64,000 bases of DNA, taken from Nissolia schottii (lineage: Eukaryota; Streptophyta; Magnoliopsida; Fabales; Fabaceae). Position numbers and translations under genes: made by a program. The DNA lies in NCBI GenBank assembly GCA_003254905.1, contig QANU01040708.1, forward strand, positions 558,001-622,000. The letters are read 5' to 3'. This document shows positions 35,788 through 48,058 of this stretch, piece by piece; position 1 is the first letter of the stretch; each line of letters starts with the position of its first letter. A model generated the notes under the pieces. That model made no database searches. It saw nothing but the letters and a program-made list of their open reading frames with translations, and was not told the origin of the DNA.

Positions 35788-35842
<55 letters not shown>
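35788..35842. repeat. (ATA)n expansion inside one satellite monomer
   Basis: An uninterrupted ATA trinucleotide run of about 18 units. It sits exactly where other monomers have ATGCATAATAACAATAAA, so it probably grew from that motif. Confidence 0.9.
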
Positions 35843-35845
<3 letters not shown>

Positions 35846-38831
35846 TTTCGTGAAAAAGACATGGATATAACTTTTGAAAGTGGACAACTAATCAAAGAAG
35901 TTGTTTTTAGTAGAAAATAGGTGGTTAAAAGCTATGGATATACAAATTTATTAAAAATCATTTTTGAGTGAAAGTTCAAGGCTAGCCTACGAAAAATGCA
36001 CAATAACAATAAATTTTCTATTCCGCGAAAAAGACATAGATAGAGCCTATGAAAGTTGACAATTAATCTAAGAAGTCGTTCTTAGTGAAAAATAGAAGGT
36101 TAAATGCTACGGATATTCTAAATTACCAAAAATCATTTTAGAGTGAAAATCAAAGGTTATAGCCTAAGAAGAATGCATAATAACAATAATTTTTTTTTGC
36201 CAAAGAGACATGTATATAGCTTATGAAAGTTGACAACAAACTTAATAACTCAATTTTTATGAAAAATAAAAGGATAAAAGCTGTAGATATTGTAATTTAC
36301 TAGAAATATTTTTTGAGTGAAAATCCAAGGCTAGCATACAAAAGTAGAAAATAATGACAAACTTTGTTTTGCGTGAAAACGACACAGCTATAGCCTATGA
36401 TAGAAAACAATTAATCTAAGGAGTTGATTTTAGTGAAAAAAATAGAAGGTTATAAGCTATAGATATTGCAATTTACCAAAAATTATTTTTGAGTGAAAAT
36501 CCAAGCCCCTACAAAAAATGCATAATAACAACAAAGTTTGTCTTTCGTAAAAAAGACATGGCTATTGCTTATGAAAGCAAACAATTTGTCTAAGGAGTCA
36601 ATTTTAGTAAAAAAAATAATTTATAACCTATAGATATTGCAATTTACCAAAAATCATTTTTGAGGGAAAAACCAAGGTTATAAATACAAAAATAGCATAA
36701 TAATGACAAACTTTCTTTTTTGCAAAAAAGATATGGCTATAACCTATGAAAGCAAACAATTAATCTAAGGAGTCAATTTTAGTGAAAAAATAAAAGGTTA
36801 TAAGCTACAAATATTACAATTTACAAAAATTTATTTTTGAGTGAAAATCCAAGGTTATAGCATGCAAAAAATGCTTTTGTTTTTCGCTAAAAAGGCATGG
36901 CTATAGCCTATGAAAGCAAACAATTAATCTAAGGAGTCAATTTTCATGAAAAATAGAAGGTTAAAAGCTACGAATATTACAATTTACCAAAATTCATTTT
37001 ATAGTGAAAATCCAAGGTTCTACAGAGAATGCATAATAACAATAAGTTTTGTTTTTCTCGAAAAAGACAATGGTATAGCATATGAAAGTTGATAATTAAT
37101 CTAAGAAGTCATTTTTAGTGAAAAATAAAAGGTTAAAAGATATGGATATTCCAATTTACTGAAAATCATTTTTGAGTGAGAATCCAAGGCTAGCCTACAA
37201 AAAGTTTATAATAACAACACATTTTGTTTTTCGCAAAAAGACAAAGATATAGCCTATTAAAGTAGACAATTAATCAAAGAAGTCATTTTTAGTAAAAAAT
37301 ATAGAAGGTTAAAAGCTACTTATATTTCAATTTACTAAAAATCATTTTTGAGTGAAAATTCATAGCCTACCAAAAATGCATAATAACAATAAATTTTCTT
37401 TTTCGCAAAAAAAGACTTGGATAGCCTATGAAAGTTGACAATTAATGTAAGAAGTCATTCTTAGTGAAAAGTAGAAGGTTAAAAGCTTTGGATATTTAAA
37501 TTTACAGAAAATCATTTTTTAGTGAAAATCCAAGGTAACTTACAAAGAATGTATAGTAACAATAACTTTTTTCGCCAAAAAGACATGTGTATAGCCTATA
37601 AAAGTTGACACTTAATCTAAGAAGTTTTTTTTAGTGAAAAATTGAAGGTTAAAAGTTATGGATATTCCAATTTATCAAAGATCATTTTTGAGTGAGAATC
37701 CAAGACTATAGCCTACGAAGAATATAAAATAATGAGAAACTTTGTCTGATCTTTCGCAAAAATGACATGGTTATAGCTTATGAAAGCAATCAATTAATCT
37801 AAGGAGTGAATTTTAGTGAAAAAAATAGAAGGTAGGCTACAGATAATGTAATTTACTAAAAATCATTTTTGAGTTAAAATCTAAGGCTAACCTACGGAAA
37901 AATGCATGATAATAATAATAAACTTTATTTTTCATTAAAAAAATGGATATAGCCTATGAAAGCAAACAATTAATCTAAGGAGTCGATTTTAGTGTAAAAA
38001 TAGAAGGTTAAAAGCTACAAATATTGCAATTTACCAAAAATCATTTTTGAGTGATAATCCAATGCTATAGCCTATGAAGAATGCATAATAACAATAATTT
38101 TTCTCTCAAAAAAGACATGTATATAGCTTATGAAAGCTGACAATTAATTTAAGAATTCATTTTTAGTGAAAAATAGAAAGTTAAAAGCTAAAAATATTGC
38201 AAGTTACCAAATATCATTTTTGAGTGATAATCCAAAGATATAACCTACGAAAAATGCATAATAACAATAAATTTTATGTTTCACAAAAAATATGGATATA
38301 GCCTATGAAAGTTGACAATTAATCTAAGAAGTCGATTTTAGTGAAAAATAAAAGGCTAAAAGCTATGGATATTCCAATTTACCAAAAATCATTTTTGAGT
38401 AAAAATCCAAGGCTACAAAGAAACATAATAGCGACAAACTTTGTCTTTCATGAAAAAGACATTGCTATAGTTTATGATAGCATACAATTAATCTAAGGAA
38501 TCGATTTTAGTGAAAAAATAGAAGGTTAAAAGCTATGGATATTCCAATTTACAAAAAAATATTTTTGAGTGAAAAATCTAAGACTATAGCCTACAAAAAA
38601 TGCATAATAATGACAAACTTTGTTTTTCACGAAAAAGACATGGTCATAGCCTATAAAAGCAAACAATTAATCTAAGTAGTTTATTTTAGTGAAAAAATAG
38701 AAGGTTAAAAGCTACGAATATTCCAATTTACCGAAAATCATTTTTGAGTGAAAATCCAAGGCTATTGCCTACGGAAAATGCATAATAATAATAAATTTTG
38801 TTTTTCACAAAAAAAAACATGGATATAGCAT

Positions 38832-39137
38832 TAGGGCTGTCAAAATGGGTCCGGTCCGTTTATCCGGTTAAATGGACGGACTTTACATGCAAAAAATAGG
38901 CCCGCAAAAATTTTTTAAAAAAAAATTGACCGACCCATTTAAGCCCGGCCCGTTTGGCCCGCGGACCAGTCCGTGAGCCCATGAATTTTTGTTAAATTTT
39001 TTAAATAATTTTTTTTGAAATTTTTTGAAATTTTTTAAAAAAAATAAGGCTAGCGGGCGGTCCGTTTAGGCCAGTGGACCGACTATAAACGAGCCGGACC
39101 CTAAAAATATGCATATCCGCCCGTTTTGACAGCCATA
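38832..39137. mobile_element. 306 bp hAT-type MITE inserted in the satellite
   Basis: Starts TAGGGCTGTCAAAATGGG and ends CCCGTTTTGACAGCCATA. The reverse complement of the end, TATGGCTGTCAAAACGGG, matches the start except at two positions. It is flanked by a perfect 8 bp duplication TATAGCAT (38824-38831 and 39138-39145), the size made by hAT transposases, and the duplication is part of the satellite word ATATAGC(C/A)TATGAAAG. The interior is noncoding, with GGTCCG/CGGACC words and A/T runs. Confidence 0.85.
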
Positions 39138-39569
39138 TATAGCATATGAAAGTTGAAAATTAATCCAAGAAGTTGTTTTTAGTGAAAAATAGAAGGCTAA
39201 AAGCTATGGATATTCCAATTTACCGAAAATCATTTTTGAGTAAAAATTCAAGGTACGAAGAATACATAATAACGACAAACTTTGTCTTTCATGAAAAAGA
39301 CATTGCTCTAGTTTATCAAAAGCAAACAATTATTCTAAGGAGTCGAGTTCAATTAAAAAGTAGAAGGTTAAAATTTATGGATATTTCAATTTACCAAAAA
39401 CTATTTTTGAGTGAAAAATCCAAGGCTAGCCTAAAAAAATGCATGATAACGACAAACTTTGTTTTTCACAAAAAAACATGGCTATAGCCTATGAAAGCAA
39501 ACAATTAATCTAAGGAGTTAATTTTAGTGAAAAAATAGGAGGTTAAAAGCTACGGATATTTCAATTTAA

Positions 39570-42500
39570 CATGTATCTTGTTATTTCACACGAAAAATTC
39601 CAAGTACAGGAATTGGTCGTCGAAAGCCAAAAAGATTGTTTTAAATGGAGACAAACAATTATGGAGCTCGAGGTAAAGAACCGAGGAGTGACTTGTTTTA
39701 TGCAGAAAATGAAGAAGTGGGGACGAAGGTTGCAAATTTTATTAAGAAACTTGTCAATGATTGTCACTTGAGTGACAATATTACAATATGTAATAGAATT
39801 AAATAGATCCTAAGTATAGAGAAATGGAAATAAAGCAAAGAAACTAGAATGGAAACTTAAAAGGAAAGAGTGGTGGCAATTACTGGAATCTCCGTATCAC
39901 TCTTGATGTCGTCAGGGACTTAAGCCTTTGTCAATCCATCAGAAAATGAATCACCTTTAATCCTTTGAATTCATCCTTATTTATAGAGTTTATGGCTCTC
40001 TTAACGGTCACCTCAGACTTTGGTGACGATATTCTTAACATGCCATAGTCCACCAAATTCAAGTCAGTTGTGTTAGTTTACGTGACACGTTCGAATAGTG
40101 GATAGTTTACCACTATCTGCACGCCACATCAGAGTAGTGGGAAGATACAACAACATGTAACCGTTCGTGTGCATATAAGGATAATTGCCCTTTTGGTGAT
40201 TGATAACCATTCCCCCCCTATATTCATTCAAATTTTAAGATTCCACCATTCTTGAATCAGTCCTTAAATTGCTAACACTCTGATCACCAACTCCAAAAAC
40301 ACATCGCTGACTTGAACTTGTTGGCAAATATTTAGCCTTCTTTCTTTGTCATAATTTAAAAGCGACTAGAATATCTCACGCCAAAAATCTTGGCTCAACT
40401 GTCGTTCCATTTAGTCGCGACACCTCATGTGTTCAAATCGAACCTACTTGATTATATCTTCACCACTAGCTAGATTACTCATCGCGAGTCCTACCACGTC
40501 AATAGCTTTGTTCTTGTCGACTAACGACCTCATCTTACCACACTAAGTTATATCACTAGAATCTTATTGTCATTGCCATTGCCAATATTTGGCCAATCCC
40601 CAAGCTCACCCTTTTTATCACCAAGACCTCCACCATGACGGGACCAACTTCTTTGTCACTAGTGCCCATTCTATACCGATCGAACAAGTCGCCGATATAT
40701 CTGTTAGCGACTAAATTAAACCGGCCGCGTTGCTCCTCTTATTCCCAATGCAATTATGTATTTGCTCATCGCTTCATACCTTAATCGCTACTCATCACTA
40801 AGTGCCTCTTGACTCTCGTCGTGTCGCCAAATTAGATGACCCCAACACTCACACATACAAAATTGAGTGTGCCCATTATTGATAACAATGCTCGTTCTTT
40901 TCACTGTAAATATTCTTTTGACAAATCATCTCTCGAATTATTTTATATATTAAAACGTCCATTCAAGAAAGAGCTCTATGCCCGAATCTGAATTACTTGT
41001 AATTAAATTCAACTTATTTCAAAAAATTAGAGACGACCAAGTTTAAACCTCTAAATCATTTGATCATATAGACTATGATTCCATATAATAATCATTCCGA
41101 TAAGCACTCTTGAGTGTTAGGATGGAGTACATATACAAAATTTCACTTAGTTGTGGCCTGTCCCACATTAATCTATAAGTAAATCACTAGTAAATCAATT
41201 TTAGGCTAAACTACGGACAACGCTATATGACTTCCGGCCACATGTTATGTAGTAGTGCTATTTAAAATTGGGATTCTGATAGCTACATGGCTTTTACAAT
41301 ATACCGAAAATTGAAAAGAAAGAAAATTGTAGAAAAATATCCCGTGAGATTTAACTTTTTCAGATTCGATCTCTCTCTCTTACCCACACGAACGCAATTT
41401 GGGGAAAGAGAGAAAATAATGGGAATTTTGAAAAGATAAAAAAAAAAACTGTATTATTTGTAAGTTTTCATCTCTATTTAACAAACATCCGTAAATTACA
41501 TGCATAGTTTCATCAATTAATAAAACTGTAGTAAATTATTATTGTTTGAAATCAAATTACACTCAGGTAAATTAATTGTGCATGCTATATCAAGAACCAC
41601 ATTTTTAAAAAATTGAAGTGGTTAGGAAAATGTAATTAAATCATTTTATATCTTAATAACCCAGCTCGCGCAAGAGCCCTTTGAGTAGACAATGCATACA
41701 CTAGCATATCTTGTGGAAATTTAGTTTATTTAAACAGAAGAATGAGAACGACGATGATCAAATTTTAGACTATTTCATAATAGATGTTCTAATATGATGT
41801 CGAGAACCATTTCTTTAAAAGTTAATTGAATGATTTTATATCTTAAACTCATGCAATTAAGGTTTGTGAAAATCGAGATCTTGCGTACATAAAATTGAAA
41901 GAACAAAATAAAAACATAAAACGTGAAATCATAATATAATTTAAATTGTAAGATCATTCGATCTAAGTGATAATAGTGAGATCGACTCTTTTTCAAACTT
42001 GTAAGATCATCTAATTTTAAGATTTAAATCGAGTTTTTACCCACCTTACCTGAAATGTCTTAAGTTGAAAGCAAATATCTAATTTATGATTTTTCTTTTT
42101 TCAAAGAAGAATCTTGAACGGCGTATAATGTGCAGTTGTGCATACTCTCTGACTAGATACCATGAAGAACGGTAAAGCTTCGACATGAAAGCTCAAGCAT
42201 ATTTCACGTGGAAGATGTTAGCTATGTTGCAACCTCATGAGATACCATAAATTAAGTTCACCTCACGTTTTACAACCTTGGCCAAGCACGATTTGCCTCA
42301 AGTTGGTGAATAAAAACAAAGTATAATATATTCATGGGTAAGTTGGCATGAATTGATGAACAGCTAGCACAAGTTGCAGAGGGTGGCTGGCAGTGACACG
42401 CCCTTATTGCCTTAGCAGCATGAACGACAAAACCAACTTTCTTTTTCTAATGCTCTTTTTCCGCCTGCTTTTCCCCCCCTTCATTTGAAGTGTTATTTAC

Positions 42501-43220
42501 CTTTCCTAATCACAATCCACGTTGAGCTCCACTTTGGAATGGCCTCCCTTTTAGACTCCTACTTTTCCTATACTGTTGTCATTTTCCGTTACCTTTATTT
42601 TTTTTTTAACAACATGGATTAAATTATAATATCTTTAAAGATTTACAAAAAATATAATAAAATTTTGTCAAACCTGCTCAAAATATAGTTTAAATACACG
42701 AATAAAAAGATATAATTTAAATACAACATTAATAACAATACCTTGTATAATTTAATAATAAATATTACTTAATTTCAGTTATATATCTTCATCTCTTGTA
42801 TTGAGAATGAACATTTTCAGGTGCATTTTTTACGAGATAATGTCATATATAATCTTTAACCATTAGGTGAAATAAAGTGACTCATATATGTAACCTATGC
42901 AATAAAAGAATTAATAATAAGATGTCTCGCATAACATATCACTCGTCACGCGGAAACTAGACGCAAGAACATTCATTCCGATCTTGCACCACACACGTGG
43001 GTGCAACTTCACCCTTATTCACGTTTTCTGTCCCTAACTTGTTCATTCCGTTGCTCAAACACACGTGATAGATCACACACAATCTTTGTACACACACAGG
43101 ATTCTCTTAAACTCATAAGAAACACCTGAACTCGTTGCTTTCAACCTTCCCTACTACCATAAATTGCAACCATTTCCCACCAACCAAGTTCATCATAATT
43201 TCACCTCTACACATCCCCAA
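39570..43220. other. Spacer with possible eroded element; dirigent promoter
   Basis: A 66-codon frame at 39571-39771 begins directly where the satellite stops but matches no family I know. About 39830-40870 is of higher complexity than its surroundings. Read on the minus strand it has CTCTATAAATAAGGATG (a TATA-like site near 39975-39991), and it may be an old retroelement terminal region, but I found no partner repeat. From 41300 on the DNA is AT-rich. Bases ~42950-43222 are the dirigent upstream region, with ACACGTG words near 42993 and 43061. Confidence 0.4.
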
Positions 43221-43222
43221 AA

Positions 43223-43741
43223 ATGGCACCAATCAAAATCTCAACAGCATTGCTACTCATATCCATAATATTCTCTCAGGCACATGGCCAAGGCAACCAA
43301 TCAACCTTAGTGTTCTACCTGCATGACGTGGCAGTAGGACCCAACGCTACCGTCGCACCGGTAACCGGCGTGAACGGTAAAATCTGGTCCTACCACACAT
43401 TCGGTACAATATTCGTGATAGATGACCCGATAACGCTGGGCCAGGACCCGAATTCTGTACCCGTTGGTAGGGCCCAAGGCCAGTTAATTGCGGCGTCGTT
43501 CGATGGCTCCAACGTGTTCGTTGTACTCTCAATTGTGTTCACAAATTCGCAGTACAATGGGAGCACGTTGGAGCTTATGGGAACAAGCCGCCAGCGCGAG
43601 AATTATAGGGAGGTTGCGGTGGTCTCGGGCACCGGGAGGTTTCGGTTTGCGAGGGGTCATGCTGCGTTTGAGACTGCGTTTTATGATGCCGTGACTACTC
43701 GCTCTATTATTCGTTTGACTATTGATGTGGTTCAACCTTGA
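43223..43741 (+). CDS. Dirigent protein
   Basis: A 172-residue dirigent-family protein. These extracellular proteins direct stereoselective coupling of phenoxy radicals in lignan and related phenolic synthesis. A signal peptide is visible (MAPIKISTALLLISIIFSQA), with cleavage expected near residue 22. The mature part follows the family pattern: STLVFYLHDV at the start, VFVIDDPIT-like FVIDDPITLG, GRAQGQLIAAS, the ELMGTSRQ strand, VVSGTGRFRFARGHA, and a hydrophobic end IIRLTIDVVQP. Length, single-exon structure and start codon all fit the family. GC content is higher than the flanks. The substrate and subfamily cannot be read from sequence alone. Confidence 0.93.
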   Translation: MAPIKISTALLLISIIFSQAHGQGNQSTLVFYLHDVAVGPNATVAPVTGVNGKIWSYHTFGTIFVIDDPITLGQDPNSVPVGRAQGQLIAASFDGSNVFVVLSIVFTNSQYNGSTLELMGTSRQRENYREVAVVSGTGRFRFARGHAAFETAFYDAVTTRSIIRLTIDVVQP

Positions 43742-43759
43742 GAGGGAAAATGTGAACAC

Positions 43760-46700
43760 ACAAGATCGGACTCATGTGTGTGGTTTAATTGTTTCTTATG
43801 AATAATGTTAAATTGAATATGGAAAAATTAATGGGGCTTTATGCACCCTAAATGTCTATGCTTAAACTTTTTTACTTTTTAATTACTATTATGAACGGAG
43901 TTAGCGAATTTGACAGTCAAATTAAATTAATGAGAAATTTTAGTAGTGTGATGCCATTCCTTCTTTATATTTTACACTTTATTTAAATATCTAAATATAA
44001 TTATTGTTAATCAAAATTTGGTCAATGTAAAATAAGTGTAGAGAACGTGATGATAATATTTCTAATGTGTTTAATGTATCTAAATACAAAATGATGAATT
44101 AAAACAGTTAGAATGAACACTTATTATAAAAGAAATGAAGTATTTGATGATTGTATGATGCATCTAATTTTGTTCCTCACTTATTTGAGAGTTTGAGTGC
44201 TTATCAATTGTAAAATAAAAATTAAAAATTGCAGTAATAAGTGTTGTCCCAAAAGAGACTGAATAATTTATCCCGGGGTAACCGGACTGCTTCAATACCA
44301 ACTTTGCAGAAGAAAAATGTGCAAAAGGCAATGTGGGGGCAGAAATTACTGGAAATGGCACATGGGCTCCTTCATTAATTACCCCTATTAATGCAGATAG
44401 GCTTGATCAGCTTAATCAATGCTGGTAAATATCAATAATAGGGTCCACAACTCTTATGGCCACATCGATCTCTTCCCCACCACACACGATAGAAATGTTC
44501 CCCTTGGATGTATCCAAGCCTTGTAATACCAGGATGCTATAAAGATCAAAGCCTTTGTAATATGACATGGAGTCGACATTGCTTCTTTCCCTTTTTTCCT
44601 TTTCTAGGTACCTGGTTTGCACAATATCCTGAGACAAAGTTTTTATTATACTGCTACTCAATTATTTCATGAGATCCGTCATATCCTTCTAGAAAACTAT
44701 AACCCATAAATTCTCCTACATATTGTACTATTACTAAATGAAGTAATTATTGATTAATTTTTAAGTTTTCAAAATATTGTTTGCCTTAACTTTTTACTCT
44801 ATTTATAATATGTAAGAGACTTTATAAAAAAAAATGTTCACGAGAATATAACATTTCTAGATCTCTTATTTCATCCCTCTCCCTTTGGCTTTGTGATATA
44901 GGTAAGTGAAACTTCTAAGAAACTACGACAAAACAAATGTCAAGTAAGACTCTAGATAGGTACATATCAACTTGGGTGTATGCTTTGGATAGGGACCAAT
45001 AAACTTCATCTTTTATTGACTACCCCTAAATTACGCATCTTTCAGAAAAATCTTTAGCTGTAAATAAGAGATGTGCACATGTTAGAAGCATCAGTAGATC
45101 TTCTAATAAGTCCCGATTATTGAAACTCTTCGAATTTGACAATCAAAAGAAAACTAAGTTATAAAAGCAGAAGATAATGACACTTAACTCTCAAACCTTT
45201 AATGGTTGATAAGAGACATATCGTGGGTTCGGCAGTTGTCATTCAGATTTTCTGAAAAACCGTAGAAGCAATTAGGGGTGTTTAAATCTAATTCAATCCG
45301 ATCAACATTGTTAAACCTATAAAATAAAATTAAAAGTCAATTAAAATTGTAAAAGTTTGAATTTGATTGGATCTTATTTTTTAAAAATCGCTTGAATTGG
45401 ATTAGATTGGATTTTTAATTTAATTTTCAAAACGGATCCAATCCAACCCAAACCAAAAACATCATATATATAATATGATTTTATATATTAAATTTATACT
45501 TATGGTAATTTTAATCCATTACATAATTTGTATTGTCATTCTTAATATAAATATCATTTTATGCCTATAAAAATGAGTTATTTATTTTTTATTGTTATAT
45601 TTTTATTTTATTGGCATAAGTTATTTATACTTTGTAACATTCTAACTTAAAAAATCTTCTTTTATTAGAAATTGATTAAATCAATTTAATCCAAACTGCT
45701 AAATTTTAGATTAAATTTGAATCATATTTTTTTTCTAACTTAAATTAATCTAATCTAAACTGCAATAGATCATATTTTTAGATAGGATGGATTTCTCATC
45801 CATTCCCTAATTAAGACTGATAAAGAGTTCAATTTTGACATAGTAAATTAATTTATGCAGTATAATAGAACGAGGTTGCTTTGGTATATTTTTTATTTTT
45901 TTCTATAAATTAAATTTTTTACGTGATTTTTACAAAATAGATTAAATTAATATTTCATGACCATGAACATATTTCCTTTAATTAATAAAATAATTATACA
46001 TATAAATAGTAAAAAAAATTTATACAACCTTCACTCTCTTAAATTTTTTTAATAATAACCAACCGTATCTATAACTAATTCGCTAAATCCTAAATATTAG
46101 AGTGTCTGTTAATGGCCACTAGTGTTAATATAAAGTGTGTTGTATTAATAATTAATCATGATTAAATGGTAATATATAACTTTTTCTCACATAATCAATG
46201 TATCAATATTAAAATTATTACAAATTAAATTAAGTTTATAGGAAGATACGAGTAAAATTTGAATCCTTAAAAAAAAAAAAAAGATCATTATATCCGGTCT
46301 CACTTGAAAAATATTATAACGGGAAATATATGAGACTGATAAAATGATTATTGGGTTATAAGAATATAACGAAATATTATAGCATTATCAAAACTAATCA
46401 AAATGGTCCCCCTTAAGAACGAGTATAGCTGTAAATAGGGATGGAACAGGTCTATTTCATTAACTCTTGGCTTGGACATGACCTATTAACTATTAAAAAT
46501 TATTTTTTTAACCTGACTTGTTTGGGAGATATGGTTTGGCCTGATAGGCCTGTCTTGTATATATTTTTTTTATTATTAAAAATCTTTTGTTTGACTTGTT
46601 ACTACGGTCTGTTACTATGAGTTGTCACACAATCAATAACACAACAATTAATAATAATAATCAACTATTTTTTAAGATTTAAGCTCGAAACATGCAAAAC

Positions 46701-48020
46701 TAATAATATTCAAGTACCTTCCTAAATCTAAGCCTAAAACATTATCTAAATTATATTAATAAATATAATTATATAAAATATTACAAAAAGTGATATTATT
46801 TTAATAATAAACCGACTTTAAAAAAGACTTGGATTTGATCTTTTTCTTAAATAGACCAATCCAAGTCAAGCCACTAACATTTCAGGTCATAGGTTCATGT
46901 AACGCTGTGGCCTCCAAGAAGAAACAGGTCATAGGTTCATGTAACGCTGTAGCCTCCAAGAAGAAACAGAGAATCAAATAGGGCAACTGCGTCAGAGCCA
47001 CCTAAACTTTCATCTCCTACTGCTTAAATTGTTGACCGCTGTGTTCTACACTCTTTTACTAACCATCTTGTTTAGTGGTTAAATTTGGACAAATTAAGAA
47101 AATGTTTTCTTAAGTCTTGACAATTTATTGGTTGAGGCTCTTTTCTAGCCTTGTTGGGGGCAACAACCAAAGGAATTAAATACATTCAAAAATATTACAT
47201 GTACACTCAATTTTATACACTCATACATACATCATTAATAATACATAAATTTTATTTTTATGAGTGCACAAACATTACAAACTTATAGATGATACTCTCA
47301 ATTATACTTAATTAAGTGCACAAATATTACTGACATTAAAATACAAACTTTGTGTATATAAATAGAAAGTGTATATATGATGTATATTTTTTGATATCCG
47401 AAATAGATTATGTCACTGACTCACTGTGAAGACTGAAGCGTGTATTGCCATTGCACGACCATTATTCACTTGGAGGAATCTTTTCCGTGAGGATAAAAGC
47501 ACCTTTCCTTTGAACCAGATTGAGAAAAACAAGCAAATTTTGGTCATTCCTTGTATACTTATTTTATTTTTTAAAATATTAATAAATAATTTAAGACTTT
47601 TTTATATATAATAAAGTAAGAAATTAGTTTTGATCTAAGAGATTGTTAAGTAAAAATGCGCATGTGTATATACAACTTTTTTTTTTTTACTTAATCTATT
47701 TTTAGTTAACATGAGACTTTATAATTACACTTAAAATCACAATAAAATAATAAAAAAATAAAGTGATACATAAAAAAATAATCTTATAAAATAATAATAC
47801 TTTAATAATCACCCAATCCTCGTTCTTTTTTAAAATGATAAGATAATAATAATTTGAGATAATGTTAAATTAATTATATTAAGATAAAAAAAATTTCATA
47901 ATAGACTGTACATAAAGTTATCTAAAATAATTATGGAGATGGTATTGTTTTTTTTTTTTTGGAAGTGCACGAGATTATCTGTAAAGTTAGCTGTTAGCTG
48001 CAAAGTATGGTCAAGGTAGC
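43760..48020. other. Intergenic spacer with eroded elements, no gene seen
   Basis: The 3' flank of the dirigent gene is followed by AT-rich DNA. A moderately complex segment at about 44230-44660 holds short open frames on the minus strand that match nothing I recognise. About 45275-45815 begins TTAGGGGTGTTTAAAT and ends CATTCCCTAATTA with ATCCAATC/GATTGGAT words, and looks like a hAT-like MITE, but no target duplication agrees. About 46430-46880 has similar eroded AGGTC/GACCT words. Confidence 0.4.
46883..46968. repeat. Recent 42 bp tandem duplication
   Basis: Two adjacent copies of a 42 bp unit starting CAGGTCATAGGTTCATGTAA, differing at one position (GTGGCC versus GTAGCC). Confidence 0.9.
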
Positions 48021-48026
48021 ACCGTC

Positions 48027-48034
48027 TATAAATA
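48027..48034 (+). promoter_or_regulatory. TATA box of SLAH gene
   Basis: TATAAATA in GTCTATAAATAGAGAG. Transcription expected ~30 bp downstream would begin almost at the first ATG (48059), which bears on the choice of start codon. Confidence 0.6.
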
Positions 48035-48058
48035 GAGAGATGTAGCCTGTACAAGACA

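Larger units (their letters stand above)
33844..39569. repeat. Satellite array, ~176 bp monomer, about 31 copies
   Basis: Head-to-tail copies of an AT-rich monomer of 165-183 bp. The anchor GCCTATGAAAG and its variants recur about 31 times between 33912 and 39491, an average spacing of ~176 bp once the inserted MITE is removed. A typical monomer contains GGCTATAGCCTACAAAAAAT, GCATAATAACGACAAACTTT, the palindrome TTTTTCGCGAAAAA, GGCTATAGCCTATGAAAGC, CAATTAATCTAAGGAGTC and CATTTTTGAGTGAAAATCC. The monomer divides into three ~59 bp segments. Each starts with GG and ends with a TTTT-N-GTGAAAA-like word, pointing to an older shorter repeat. Two monomer types alternate in blocks (GCAAACAATTAATCTAAGGAG and GTTGACAATTAATCTAAGAAG). 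It has no coding function; short open frames inside it are chance. Confidence 0.93.

Noticed and set aside
39173-39487. 104-codon open frame inside the satellite
   Set aside because: It covers nearly two satellite monomers; the same sequence in other monomers is not open. Chance.
39830-40870. Possible retroelement terminal repeat right of the satellite
   Set aside because: Only complexity and a TATA-like word support it; no partner repeat, primer site or coding remnant could be found.
44164-44661. Two minus-strand frames of 65 and 81 codons
   Set aside because: No domain, splice pattern or start context could be recognised; not enough to call a gene.
45275-45815. hAT-like MITE with AGGGGTGTTTAAAT / CATTCCCTAATTA ends
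   Set aside because: The termini match only weakly and no equal-length target duplication flanks them, so ends are not secure.
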